Below, piece after piece: positions 6,425 through 14,439 of a stretch of 14,439 nt of DNA. Each line of letters starts with the position of its first letter. Position 1 is the first letter of the stretch. The notes under the pieces are model-generated. The model was not told the DNA's origin, ran no database searches, and saw only the letters and a program-made list of their open reading frames with translations. A program made the position numbers and the translations under genes. The DNA is from Burkholderiales bacterium RIFCSPHIGHO2_12_FULL_61_11 (lineage in GTDB: Bacteria > Pseudomonadota > Gammaproteobacteria > Burkholderiales > Burkholderiaceae_C), in the NCBI GenBank assembly GCA_001770785.1, contig MERZ01000332.1, positions 4,585-19,023 of the forward strand. The letters run 5' to 3'.

Positions 6425-6955
6425 TTACTGCAGGGTTTCCTTGATGCCCGGAAGCAGCGGCAAAGGCATGACTTTGATCCCCTCTTCCATCAGCTCCACG
6501 GCCTCCCGCGCAGTCGTCTGGCCACGAATGCTGCGCGCCTCAAGCTCGCCATAGTGCATGCGGCGCGCCTCAAGGGCAAACCTTTCACCGACGTCTTCAG
6601 TCGTTGCCACCACATGACGCAAGGCTTTGAGGAAAGTGGCCTGGGCGGCAGGGCTAATACCGTCCGCCATGCCTACCATCATGGCATCGGCACCGCGTGC
6701 TCCAAGCTTTTCCGAAGACCCAACTGAAGGTGCCGGCGGGACCGAACTGCCCGATATGCTGTCTTGGGCTGGCTCACCCGCCTGGTAAACGCCAAAATTG
6801 AGCCGCGGCGCGCTCGGAAGTTTGTGAATGCCTTTGTCACAACACAGCGGGCATTCAATCAAGCCGCGCAACAGCTGTTCCTGGAAATCGTTCTCGGAGG
6901 CAAACCAGCCTTCAAACGAATGCTGCTGCGAACACTGGAGATTCAGTACTTTCAT
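6425..6955 (-). CDS. DUF1178 family protein
   Basis: A 176-residue protein that begins MKVLNLQCSQQHSFEGWF and carries C8 with H12 and a second cysteine pair C35-P-L-C38 followed by C39. This layout, with the FEGWF and F(x)EQLxRGLxECPxC features, is that of the DUF1178 family, whose N-terminus looks like a small zinc ribbon. The middle (about 60-90) is a low-complexity Pro/Ser linker and the C-terminal part (about 95-176) is predicted helical. The function is unknown. It starts 21 bases after the NUDIX gene and is the last gene of the nuo-led unit. An appreciable ribosome site is not seen before the ATG. Confidence 0.85.
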   Translation of the reverse strand: MKVLNLQCSQQHSFEGWFASENDFQEQLLRGLIECPLCCDKGIHKLPSAPRLNFGVYQAGEPAQDSISGSSVPPAPSVGSSEKLGARGADAMMVGMADGISPAAQATFLKALRHVVATTEDVGERFALEARRMHYGELEARSIRGQTTAREAVELMEEGIKVMPLPLLPGIKETLQ

Positions 6956-6976
6956 GAGGCCATTATCGCGAGTCCA

Positions 6977-7555
6977 TTACGACGCGACCGTCTGCCACTT
7001 CAAAGCCCACGTCTGCGACAACACGTTTTGCAGCCACAACAGACCGGTCAGCGTCTTCGCGTCAGTCACCCGACCGTTGCCGCACCAGGCCAAAAGCTCG
7101 GCGGGGCTGGCCGTGAACACGTCCAGGAATTCACCGGCATCGAGCTCACGCTCACCCAGTGACAGTCCGCGCGCAAACCAGACCTCGATAAATTCGGTGG
7201 AGTAGGAAACAACCGGGTGCAGCACGCCGGCTCTGGCCCATTGGCGTGCGGTGTAGCCGGTTTCTTCCAGCAGTTCACGCTGAGCACAAACCAGCGTTGG
7301 CTCACCCGGATCCAGCTTGCCAGCCGGGAACTCGATCATGACCGCTTGCATCGGATACCGATACTGGCGCTCCAGCACCAGTTGACCGTCGTCAAGCTGT
7401 GCCACGATCATCACCGCCCCGGGATGAATGACATATTCGCGTGTAGTGTGGGTACCATCAGGCAGCCTGACGGTATCACGGCACACCTGAAGAAATTTCC
7501 CCTTAAGGATTTCTTCGGAGCCAACTTTGACCTCGACCAGATGTCCATCGGCCAT
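6977..7555 (-). CDS. NUDIX hydrolase, ADP-ribose pyrophosphatase type
   Basis: A 192-residue protein from the ATG at 7555. The complete Nudix box begins at G79: GKLDPGEPTLVCAQ then RELLEETGY, matching GX5EX7REUXEEXGU with E85, R93, E94, E97 and E98 in place to bind the metals. The preceding YPMQAVMIEFPAG segment is typical of the ADP-ribose pyrophosphatase (NudF-like) branch, which cleaves ADP-ribose to AMP and ribose-5-phosphate. The frame continues 23 codons further to an ATG at 7624, but AAGGAGG eight bases before the 7555 ATG decides for the shorter form. It lies 78 bases behind nuoN and was probably co-transcribed with the complex I genes. The substrate is inferred by family. Confidence 0.88.
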   Translation of the reverse strand: MADGHLVEVKVGSEEILKGKFLQVCRDTVRLPDGTHTTREYVIHPGAVMIVAQLDDGQLVLERQYRYPMQAVMIEFPAGKLDPGEPTLVCAQRELLEETGYTARQWARAGVLHPVVSYSTEFIEVWFARGLSLGERELDAGEFLDVFTASPAELLAWCGNGRVTDAKTLTGLLWLQNVLSQTWALKWQTVAS

Positions 7556-7563
7556 GCCGCACC

Positions 7564-7570
7564 CCTCCTT
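7564..7570 (-). promoter_or_regulatory. Strong ribosome binding site fixing the NUDIX start
   Basis: On the minus strand AAGGAGG is followed by eight bases and ATG at 7555. This perfect Shine-Dalgarno sequence lies inside the longer open frame that starts at 7624 and shows that the extra 23 residues are probably not translated. Confidence 0.8.
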
Positions 7571-7633
7571 ATCGGCACCACAAGCCTGCTTCATGCGAGG
7601 TGCTTCCGTCGTGGCTGGCTTCATGAGAGAGAT

Positions 7634-9136
7634 TTAGCTCCCGAGGGACTTGACGATGCTGCTGATTGATTGCGTGCACAGGGTCACCAGGCTGCCGGGA
7701 ATGATGCCCAGACCCAGCATGAGCGCACCGTTGATCGCCAGGACGATCCGCGCGTCAGCGGGTGCCGAGATCGGCTGGGTGTTGGGGCTCTGGGGTGCAT
7801 CAAAGTACATCACCTTGACCACCCTCAAATAGTAGAAGGCACCAATCAACGACATGATCACGGCAAAGACCACCAACACCACGTAGCTGGTTTTACCCGA
7901 TGCAATCAGCGCCTGCAAAACGCCCAGCTTGGCATAAAAACCGACCAGTGGCGGCAAGCCGGCCAGGGAGAACATGCTGATGGCCATGACGCCGGCATAC
8001 AGTGGATTGCGCTGGTTGAGGCCCGCCAGGTCGGAGATTTCTTCAGACTCGTGCCCGGCACGGGTCAGCAGCAGGATGATGCCGAATGCACCCAGCGAGG
8101 TCAGCACATAGGTCACGGCGTAGAACATGGACGCGCCATACGCAGATTCGGTATTGAGCTGGTTGCCATTAACCACGCCGGCCAGCAGGCCGAGCAACAA
8201 GAATCCCATTTGGGAAATGGTCGAAAACGCCAACATGCGCTTGATGTTGGATTGGGCTACCGCGGCCAGGTTACCAACCACCAGGGAGCCGATGGCCATC
8301 AATGCCAGCATTTGTTGCCAGTCGATGGCCAGGGGCAACATGCCTTCCACCAGCAAGCGAATGAACATGGCGAATGTTGCAAGCTGTGGTGCGCCGCTGA
8401 CCAGCAGGGTCACGACCGTGGGTGCCCCATGGTAAACGTCTGGCAGCCACATATGGAACGGAACGGCACCCAATTTAAAACCCAGGCCAGCGACGATGAA
8501 CACCAGGCCAAAGACCAGCACCTGATGCTTGACCTGACGGCTGGCAATGGCGTTGAACACCTCGTTGATGTCCAGCGATCCGGTTGCGCCGTACAACATC
8601 GACAAACCGTAGAGCAGGAAGCCGGAAGCCAGTGCGCCCAGCACAAAATATTTCATCGCTGCTTCGGTGGCGGTTGCATGGTCACGGCGCAAGGCCACCA
8701 GTGCATAGCTGGACAGCGTCATAAGCTCCAGCCCCATGTAGAGCACAAGAAAGTTGTGGCCCGAAATCATGACAAAAATACCCAGCAAGGAAAACAGACT
8801 GAGGGTGAACAACTCACCACCGCGCAGCATGTCGCGATCCGCGGCGTAGGGTCGGCCATAGACCAGCGTGGTCAGCACGGTGAGGCTGGCAAAACACTTG
8901 AGCCAGCTGCCCATCGGGTCAACGACCACCATATTGCCAAAGCCATAGAAGGTCTCGCCCCCTAGCGCATAGAACGCTTCCATGGCAGCCACCACGGCCA
9001 GCGTCAGCAACGTGAGAACATAGGTGCCGGTGCGGCGCGGCGTTTTGATTCCCAGATCGACCAGCGCAATCACGCAGGCCATGACCAAGAGGACAATTTC
9101 GGGGTAAACCGCAATCCAACTGAGCTTGTCAATCAT
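7634..9136 (-). CDS. nuoN: NADH-quinone oxidoreductase subunit N
   Basis: A 500-residue, about 14-helix membrane protein of the antiporter-like proton-pumping module of complex I. The family core is clear: GLELMTLSSYALVALRR (135-151) with the TM5 glutamate E137, GFKLGAVPFHMWLPDVYHGAPT (219-240) with the TM7 lysine K221, and GLPPLVGFYAKLGVL (393-407) with the TM12 lysine K403. At the position of the TM8 lysine (E. coli K247), where relatives usually read APKLA, this protein has Q251 (GAPQLATFA). It starts 23 bases after nuoM. Length is normal for the family. Confidence 0.97.
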   Translation of the reverse strand: MIDKLSWIAVYPEIVLLVMACVIALVDLGIKTPRRTGTYVLTLLTLAVVAAMEAFYALGGETFYGFGNMVVVDPMGSWLKCFASLTVLTTLVYGRPYAADRDMLRGGELFTLSLFSLLGIFVMISGHNFLVLYMGLELMTLSSYALVALRRDHATATEAAMKYFVLGALASGFLLYGLSMLYGATGSLDINEVFNAIASRQVKHQVLVFGLVFIVAGLGFKLGAVPFHMWLPDVYHGAPTVVTLLVSGAPQLATFAMFIRLLVEGMLPLAIDWQQMLALMAIGSLVVGNLAAVAQSNIKRMLAFSTISQMGFLLLGLLAGVVNGNQLNTESAYGASMFYAVTYVLTSLGAFGIILLLTRAGHESEEISDLAGLNQRNPLYAGVMAISMFSLAGLPPLVGFYAKLGVLQALIASGKTSYVVLVVFAVIMSLIGAFYYLRVVKVMYFDAPQSPNTQPISAPADARIVLAINGALMLGLGIIPGSLVTLCTQSISSIVKSLGS

Positions 9137-9159
9137 CTGAAATTCTTTGAGTAAGTTGC

Positions 9160-10635
9160 TTAGTTCAGTTTCGAAATAGCCACGTGGCTGAGCAAATCAG
9201 TCACGGACGTATTCATCACATCGGTAAATGGCTTCGGATAAATACCCATGAACAGGACCGCAATAGCCAGCAAGGCGAGCATGAGGAATTCTCGGCTGTT
9301 GATGTCTTTCAGCCCCTGGACGTCTTTATTGGCAACAGGCCCGAGGTACACCCGCTTGACCATCCACAGCGTATACGCCGCGCCGAAAATAAGCGTTGTC
9401 CCTGCAGCAGCACCGATCCAGAAGTTGGACTTGATGGCCGCCAGAATCACCATCCATTCGCCGACGAAACCTGCTGTACCGGGCAGGCCGGCATTGGCCA
9501 TGGAAAACAGCATGGCAAAGGCTGCAAACTTGGGCATGGTGTTGACCACGCCGCCATAGCTGGAAATCTCGCGGGAATGAACGCGGTCGTACAGCACGCC
9601 AATGCACAAGAACATGGCGCCCGACACGAAGCCATGCGCGATCATCTGCACAATCCCGCCCGTAACGCCCAAGTCAGTGAACAGGAAGAAGCCCAGGGTG
9701 ACAAAACCCATGTGAACCACCGACGAATAGGCCACCAGCTTTTTCATGTCCTTCTGCACCAGCGATATCAGCCCCACATAGACGACGGCAATCAGCGAAA
9801 AAGCAATCATCAACCAGGCCCATTCACGCGAGGCATCCGGCGCGATCGGCAGCGAAAACCGCAGGAAACCATAAGCGCCAAGCTTGAGCATGATGGCGGC
9901 CAGTACCGCCGAGCCGCCGGTAGGCGCTTCCACGTGCACGTCGGGCAACCAGGTGTGGACCGGCCACATCGGCACCTTGACGGCAAAAGCCGCCAAAAAG
10001 GCAAAGTACAGCAAGGTCTGCACGGTTCCGGCCAGCGGCAGCATGTGCCAGGTGGCAATATCAAAACTCCCGCCCGACTTGGTGTACAGGTACATCAGGG
10101 CGACCAGCATCAGCAGGGAACCGAGCAGTGTGTACAGGAAGAACTTGAATGCCGCGTAGATCTTTTTCGGCCCACCCCAGATACCGATTATCAGGTACAT
10201 CGGGATCAGCGTGGCCTCGAAGAACACATAAAACAGCATGCCGTCCAGCGCCGCAAAAACGCCAATCTGCAGGCCACTGAGAATCATCAAGGAGGCCATG
10301 TACTGGTTGACACGCGTCCTGATCGATTCCCAACTCGCGATGATGACCACCACATTGATGAAAGCGGTCAGCAGCACAAACCACAGCGAGATGCCGTCAA
10401 CGCCAACGTGGTAATTGACATTTAAGCGCTCTATCCAGGGGCTCTTCTCGACAAACTGCATGGCCGAGGTACCCAGCTGAAAGCCGCTATACAACGGCAA
10501 GGTCACCAGAAAACTGACGACAGCACCGATCAGCGCGATCCAGCGCACGATACGCGCCTGCTCGTCCCGACCCAGCGCCAACAAAGCGGTGCCGAAAATA
10601 ATCGGCGTCCATATGGCAAGGCTTAACAAACCCAT
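9160..10635 (-). CDS. nuoM: NADH-quinone oxidoreductase subunit M
   Basis: A 491-residue, 14-helix antiporter-like subunit of the proton-pumping arm. Key charged residues are present: TM5 E140 (FYVFFEATLIPMYLIIG), TM7 K220 (FAVKVPMWPVHTWLPDVHVEAP), TM8 K251 (AAIMLKLGAYG) and TM12 E393 (AGFVGEWMVI), which correspond to E. coli NuoM E144, K234, K265 and E407. A good ribosome site AAGGAAG precedes the ATG. It lies 18 bases after nuoL and 23 before nuoN. Confidence 0.97.
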   Translation of the reverse strand: MGLLSLAIWTPIIFGTALLALGRDEQARIVRWIALIGAVVSFLVTLPLYSGFQLGTSAMQFVEKSPWIERLNVNYHVGVDGISLWFVLLTAFINVVVIIASWESIRTRVNQYMASLMILSGLQIGVFAALDGMLFYVFFEATLIPMYLIIGIWGGPKKIYAAFKFFLYTLLGSLLMLVALMYLYTKSGGSFDIATWHMLPLAGTVQTLLYFAFLAAFAVKVPMWPVHTWLPDVHVEAPTGGSAVLAAIMLKLGAYGFLRFSLPIAPDASREWAWLMIAFSLIAVVYVGLISLVQKDMKKLVAYSSVVHMGFVTLGFFLFTDLGVTGGIVQMIAHGFVSGAMFLCIGVLYDRVHSREISSYGGVVNTMPKFAAFAMLFSMANAGLPGTAGFVGEWMVILAAIKSNFWIGAAAGTTLIFGAAYTLWMVKRVYLGPVANKDVQGLKDINSREFLMLALLAIAVLFMGIYPKPFTDVMNTSVTDLLSHVAISKLN

Positions 10636-10653
10636 TCTTATTCTTCCTTGTTC

Positions 10654-12678
10654 TTACTGGTTGAGCCAGACGAAATACGTCATCAACACAAATACGCCGA
10701 TGATCATTCCAAAAGCGTAGTGATAGATATAGCCCGACTGCAACCTTCGCACAATGCCCGACACCCAGCCCACCAGCTTCCAGGATCCATTGACCACTGC
10801 GCCGTCGATCAGCTTCTCGTCGCCGCCCTTCCACAGGCCAAAACCCAGCGCACGTGCCCCACGGCACAGCACGTTTTCATTGAACCAGTCGAAGTAGTAC
10901 TTGTTTTCAAGCAGCGTGTAGATGGGTTGCGCCCTGCGCTTGATGGCCGCAGGCAAAGCCGGGTTGACCATGTACATGTAGTACGACAGCACAACGCCCG
11001 CCAGCGCCAGCCAGAACGGAGCCGTCGTCAAGCCATGCAGCGCCATCTGGACCGGTCCGTGGAATGCCTTGGCCAACTCTTCCATCGCGGGATGTCGCTC
11101 AAGATTGATGAAGATGGAGTCCTTGAAAAACTCGCCAAACAGCATCGGCTGGATCGTCATGAAGCCAATGACCACAGAGGGAATGGCCAGCAAAATCAGT
11201 GGCACGGTTACCACCCAGGGCGACTCATGGGGTTTATGGGCTTTGCTTTCGTGACCGTGTGCATCCTGTGCATCGTGATGGGCGGCAGGGTTCTGGTCAA
11301 AACGCTCCTTCCCGTGAAACACCAGGAAGTACAGGCGAAACGAATAAAAAGCCGTCACGAAGACACTCGCCATCACCGCAAAATAGGCAAAACCGGAACC
11401 CGCCAGATGGCTTTCACCCACCGCCTCAATGATGCTGTCCTTTGAGTAAAAGCCAGCAAACAGAGGTGTGCCAATCAATGCAAGTGAGCCCATCAACGAG
11501 GTGATCCAGGTGATCGGCATGTACTTGCGCAAACCGCCCATCCAGCGGATATCCTGGTTGTGATGCATGCCCATGATGACCGAGCCCGCGGCCAGGAACA
11601 GCAGCGCCTTGAAGAAGGCATGCGTCATCAGGTGAAACACCGCCACCGAATAGGCGGAGGCACCGAGCGCCACCGTCATGTAGCCCAGCTGCGACAGCGT
11701 GGAATACGCGACCACTCGCTTGATGTCGTTCTGGATCACACCGAGAAACCCCATGAACAATGCCGTGATCGCGCCGATGACCATGACGAAGCTCAGCGCG
11801 GTATCGCTGAGTTCAAACAGCGGCGACATCCGCGTCACCATGAAAATACCGGCGGTCACCATGGTCGCGGCGTGAATCAGCGCAGAGATCGGGGTCGGGC
11901 CTTCCATGGAGTCCGGCAACCACACGTGAAGCGGAAACTGAGCCGACTTGCCCATCGCGCCAATAAAGAGGCAAATGCAGATCACGGTAATCAGCATCCA
12001 GCCAGTTCCCGGGAAAGCCAGTTTGGACAGCTCGTCCGCCTTGGTAAAAGTTTCGCCATAGTTGAGCGTGCCGGCATAGGCGGCGATGAGGCCAATGCCG
12101 AGCAGGAAGCCAAAGTCGCCCACCCGGTTGACGATGAAAGCCTTCATGTTGGCAAAAACAGCGCTCGGCTTGTTGAACCAGAAGCCGATCAGCAAATACG
12201 ACATCAAACCGACGGCTTCCCAGCCAAAAAACAGCTGCAGCAGGTTGTTACTCATCACCAGCATCAGCATGGAGAAAGTGAACAGGGAAATGTATGCGAA
12301 GAAGCGGTTGTAACCTTCATCTTCTTCCATGTAGCCAATCGTATAGATATGCACCATGAGCGACACAAAGGTCACCACGGTCATCATCATGGCTGTCAGG
12401 CTATCGACGAGGAAGCCGATTTCCATCTTCAGGCCACCGACCGTCATCCAGGTGTAGATCGTGTCATTGAAACGTGCGCCATCAAGCGCCACGCTTTTTA
12501 GCGTCATGGCCGAGAGAATGAACGCCACCAACACGCCCAGAATGGTGAGGGTGTGCGACAGACGGCGCCCTACCCAGTTACCCCCAAAGGAGGTTCCAAG
12601 AATACCGGCTACCAGAGCGCCGGCCAGTGGTGCCAGCGGAACGGCCAGCAACGTCGAAACAGAAAGGGTCTGAGTCAT
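10654..12678 (-). CDS. nuoL: NADH-quinone oxidoreductase subunit L
   Basis: A 674-residue distal antiporter-like subunit, longer than the E. coli protein (613). Conserved residues: E154 in TM5 (LFFGWEAVGLMSYLLIGFW), K244 in TM7 (MGKSAQFPLHVWLPDSMEGPTP), K357 in the broken helix (THAFFKALLFLAAGS) and K413 in TM12 (FAGFYSKDSI). The C-terminal part carries the long lateral amphipathic helix and final anchor helix. A histidine-rich hydrophilic loop lies at about 455-485 (HH at 467-468, then H474, H476, H481, H484). It begins seven bases after the nuoK stop. Confidence 0.97.
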   Translation of the reverse strand: MTQTLSVSTLLAVPLAPLAGALVAGILGTSFGGNWVGRRLSHTLTILGVLVAFILSAMTLKSVALDGARFNDTIYTWMTVGGLKMEIGFLVDSLTAMMMTVVTFVSLMVHIYTIGYMEEDEGYNRFFAYISLFTFSMLMLVMSNNLLQLFFGWEAVGLMSYLLIGFWFNKPSAVFANMKAFIVNRVGDFGFLLGIGLIAAYAGTLNYGETFTKADELSKLAFPGTGWMLITVICICLFIGAMGKSAQFPLHVWLPDSMEGPTPISALIHAATMVTAGIFMVTRMSPLFELSDTALSFVMVIGAITALFMGFLGVIQNDIKRVVAYSTLSQLGYMTVALGASAYSVAVFHLMTHAFFKALLFLAAGSVIMGMHHNQDIRWMGGLRKYMPITWITSLMGSLALIGTPLFAGFYSKDSIIEAVGESHLAGSGFAYFAVMASVFVTAFYSFRLYFLVFHGKERFDQNPAAHHDAQDAHGHESKAHKPHESPWVVTVPLILLAIPSVVIGFMTIQPMLFGEFFKDSIFINLERHPAMEELAKAFHGPVQMALHGLTTAPFWLALAGVVLSYYMYMVNPALPAAIKRRAQPIYTLLENKYYFDWFNENVLCRGARALGFGLWKGGDEKLIDGAVVNGSWKLVGWVSGIVRRLQSGYIYHYAFGMIIGVFVLMTYFVWLNQ

Positions 12679-12685
12679 CTTTTTA

Positions 12686-12994
12686 TTAACCCCGGAGCGT
12701 GTTGAGTTCGTCGACGTTGATGCTGGACTTGTTACGGAACAGCAGCACCAGTATGGCCAAGCCGATGGCGGATTCGGCAGCGGCGACGGTCAGGATGAAA
12801 AACACAAAAACCTGGCCCGCCATGTCGTTCAGGTAATACGAAAACGCCACAAAATTCATGTTGACCGAAAGCAGCATGAGCTCAATCGCCATGAGCAACA
12901 CAATAAGATTCTTGCGGTTCAGGAAAACACCGATGACAGACAGCGCAAAAAGCATGGCGCCGAGTGAAAGAAAATGTCCCAGCGTGAGCATCAT
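12686..12994 (-). CDS. nuoK: NADH-quinone oxidoreductase subunit K
   Basis: A 102-residue, three-helix membrane subunit. The two buried glutamates that take part in proton transfer are present: E38 ([13 protein letters not shown]) and E74 ([13 protein letters not shown]), equivalent to E. coli E36 and E72. The ATG at 12994 overlaps the nuoJ stop codon (ATGA); a second ATG follows at once, so the true first residue may be one codon later. Length is normal. Confidence 0.96.
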   Translation of the reverse strand: MMLTLGHFLSLGAMLFALSVIGVFLNRKNLIVLLMAIELMLLSVNMNFVAFSYYLNDMAGQVFVFFILTVAAAESAIGLAILVLLFRNKSSINVDELNTLRG

Positions 12995-13635
12995 GATTGT
13001 TTTTCCCCGGCAGGAGCGACGGTATTGGGTGCCGCCACCACAGATTTCATCTTGACCAGGCTGACCCGGTCTTGCCGCCTGGCCCGGAGTTGTACGGCGG
13101 GGTCGATGTGTTTGGAGTCCTTGCGCTTGCGCAATGTCAGCGCAATGGCTGCGATGATGGCAACCAGCAAAATGACCGCTGCAATTTCCAGCGGGTAGAG
13201 GTACTCCGAATACAGCAATTTGCCAAGTTCCTTGGTATTGGAAACCTGCTCGCCAAGCTGGCCTGGCGCGGAGGCCACTTTGGGAGGCTCACGGAACCCG
13301 CCCATCAGCACATAGGACATTTCCAGCGCAATGATGGCCCCTACCGTGCCAGCAAGTGGAAAATGCTTCCAGAAGCCTTTACGCACACTGTCCAGGTTGA
13401 CGTCGAGCATCATGACGACAAAAAGAAAGAGCACCATCACCGCGCCCACATAGACAAGCACCAGCGCGATGGCCAGAAATTCTGCCTTGAGCAACATCCA
13501 GACGGCAGCAGCCTGGAAAAAGGCAAGCACCAGGTACAGCACTGCGTGTACCGGATTGCGCGAAGTAATCACCCGGAAGGCTGCAAACAGCAGCACTGCG
13601 GCGAAGACATAAAAGAGACCGGTTTTAGCGTCCAT
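12991..13635 (-). CDS. nuoJ: NADH-quinone oxidoreductase subunit J
   Basis: A 214-residue membrane subunit with five helices in the first 165 residues. The signature third helix reads [19 protein letters not shown] (60-78) and includes Y62, in the helix that carries the pi-bulge in known structures. The last 50 residues are hydrophilic and basic. The ribosome site is weak. A 64-base gap separates it from nuoI, the longest gap among the nuo genes seen here, and it overlaps nuoK by four bases. Confidence 0.95.
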   Translation of the reverse strand: MDAKTGLFYVFAAVLLFAAFRVITSRNPVHAVLYLVLAFFQAAAVWMLLKAEFLAIALVLVYVGAVMVLFLFVVMMLDVNLDSVRKGFWKHFPLAGTVGAIIALEMSYVLMGGFREPPKVASAPGQLGEQVSNTKELGKLLYSEYLYPLEIAAVILLVAIIAAIALTLRKRKDSKHIDPAVQLRARRQDRVSLVKMKSVVAAPNTVAPAGEKQS

Positions 13636-13699
13636 GTTTTTGTTGATTCTTTCTTGTGCCAGCTACTTGGCGGGGTGATTCAGCGGTGTACAGCGTCGC

Positions 13700-14197
13700 T
13701 CAACGGTATTTGGCATCTGCCGCCTTGTTGGCTGCGATCTCGGATTCATAGCGATCGCCCACTGCCAACAGCATGTCCTTGGTGAAATACAGGTCACCTC
13801 GTTTTTCACCGTGGTATTCAAAGATGTGCGTCTCGACAATTGAATCGACCGGGCAACTCTCTTCGCAAAAACCGCAAAAAATGCACTTGGTCAGGTCAAT
13901 GTCGTAGCGTGATGTGCGGCGGCTGCCGTCTTCTCTCAGCTCAGACTCAATGGTGATGGCCAATGCCGGGCAAACGGCCTCACAGAGCTTGCAGGCAATG
14001 CAGCGCTCCTCGCCATTCTCATACCGGCGCAGCGCGTGCAGGCCGCGAAAACGCGGGCTTAGCGGAGTTTTCTCTTCAGGGAACTGGATCGTGATCTTCC
14101 GCTTGAACATGTACCTGCCGGTCAGGGCCATGCCCTTGAACAGCTCGGTCAACATGAAGCTTGAAACAAAATCCTTGACGGAGGCTACAGTAGACAT
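13700..14197 (-). CDS. nuoI: NADH-quinone oxidoreductase subunit I (2 x [4Fe-4S])
   Basis: A 165-residue ferredoxin-like subunit of the peripheral arm. It has an N-terminal amphipathic membrane-contacting helix (about 8-30) and two complete cluster motifs: C66-IA-C69-KL-C72-EAV-C76-P and C105-IF-C108-GF-C111-EES-C115-P. These bind clusters N6a and N6b, which relay electrons towards N2 and quinone. Length is typical. The ATG at 14197 lies 12 bases after the nuoH stop. Confidence 0.97.
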   Translation of the reverse strand: MSTVASVKDFVSSFMLTELFKGMALTGRYMFKRKITIQFPEEKTPLSPRFRGLHALRRYENGEERCIACKLCEAVCPALAITIESELREDGSRRTSRYDIDLTKCIFCGFCEESCPVDSIVETHIFEYHGEKRGDLYFTKDMLLAVGDRYESEIAANKAADAKYR

Positions 14198-14209
14198 GAC
14201 TTTTTTCGC

Positions 14210-14439
14210 CTATTTCCAGATGTTGTAAGGGGTCTGCATCCAGGCACCAACGACCACCAGCCAGACCAGGGTCACGGGTATGAATATCTTCCAGCCCAGA
14301 CGCATGATCTGGTCGTAACGGTACCGTGGGAAGGTGGCGCGCACCCACAGGAATGTTGTGACCACCATGAACGATTTGATGCCCAGCCAGATCCAGCCCG
14401 GAATCCAGTTGAAAAACGCGCTGTCAATTGGCGACAACC
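14210..14439 (-). CDS. nuoH: NADH-quinone oxidoreductase subunit H, C-terminal part (partial)
   Basis: The last 75 or so residues of NuoH, cut by the right edge of the window. It has two membrane helices, one around [36 protein letters not shown] and a final helix ending MQTPYNIWK. The segment [20 protein letters not shown] is a hallmark of NuoH/ND1, near the quinone chamber. The frame is open through the edge; a TTG at 14437-14435 is an internal leucine and not the start. Confidence 0.95.
   Translation of the reverse strand, partial: LSPIDSAFFNWIPGWIWLGIKSFMVVTTFLWVRATFPRYRYDQIMRLGWKIFIPVTLVWLVVVGAWMQTPYNIWK

Noticed and set aside
7556..7624. Longer NUDIX start at 7624
   Set aside because: The extra 23 residues lack family character and a perfect AAGGAGG lies within this stretch, eight bases before the ATG at 7555.
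7670..8965. 431-codon plus-strand frame rich in His and Gln, and similar long frames opposite nuoM, nuoL and the activator
   Set aside because: These mirror GC-rich codon use of the nuo and regulator genes. The high His/Gln content is the expected reverse reading of membrane-protein codons, and no domain is visible.

Overview
The window looks like the chromosome of a betaproteobacterium of the order Burkholderiales, most likely Comamonadaceae (Polaromonas/Rhodoferax-like). The reasons are GC-rich coding DNA, a long nuo operon whose proteins look betaproteobacterial, and NUDIX and DUF1178 genes directly behind nuoN. This placement is inferred from protein character and gene order; no database was searched.

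Left edge (1-1495, plus strand): the tail of an unidentified gene, then a MobA/MocA-type nucleotidyltransferase that overlaps, by a GTGA junction, a small protein resembling the TIGR02466-type 2OG-Fe(II) oxygenases. A possible terminator overlaps the end of the oxygenase gene. The nucleotidyltransferase suggests an accessory cluster for a molybdenum hydroxylase lying to the left of the window.

Middle (1652-6238, minus strand): this is the most interesting part. A sensor histidine kinase and an NtrC-type sigma-54 activator overlap by four bases. Downstream lies a secreted c-type cytochrome with an ethylbenzene-dehydrogenase-like heme-binding domain. The 325-base gap between activator and cytochrome (3004-3328) holds a near-consensus sigma-54 (-24/-12) promoter aimed at the cytochrome. 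About 130-150 bases upstream of the predicted start of transcription are two TGTCA/TGACA dyads spaced two helical turns apart, as expected for activator binding sites. A roughly 180-base leader with a GCATGC-rich palindrome follows the promoter, and a strong intrinsic terminator closes the cytochrome gene. Together this reads as a self-contained circuit: membrane signal, kinase, activator, one periplasmic cytochrome. The second heme motif of the cytochrome is CX3CH rather than CX2CH. Just upstream of the kinase, and overlapping its start, is a 53-codon frame that looks like the C-terminal remnant of a Doc/Fic toxin.

Right part (6425-14439, minus strand): the distal half of the NADH:quinone oxidoreductase (complex I) operon, nuoH (partial)-I-J-K-L-M-N, followed by a NUDIX hydrolase of the ADP-ribose pyrophosphatase type and a DUF1178 protein. 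All are on one strand with short gaps or overlaps. NuoL, NuoM and NuoN are the antiporter-like proton-pumping subunits, NuoH/J/K the remaining membrane subunits in the window, and NuoI carries two [4Fe-4S] clusters. NuoN has a glutamine where a conserved TM8 lysine is expected.

No tRNA, rRNA, CRISPR array, insertion sequence or integrase was seen.
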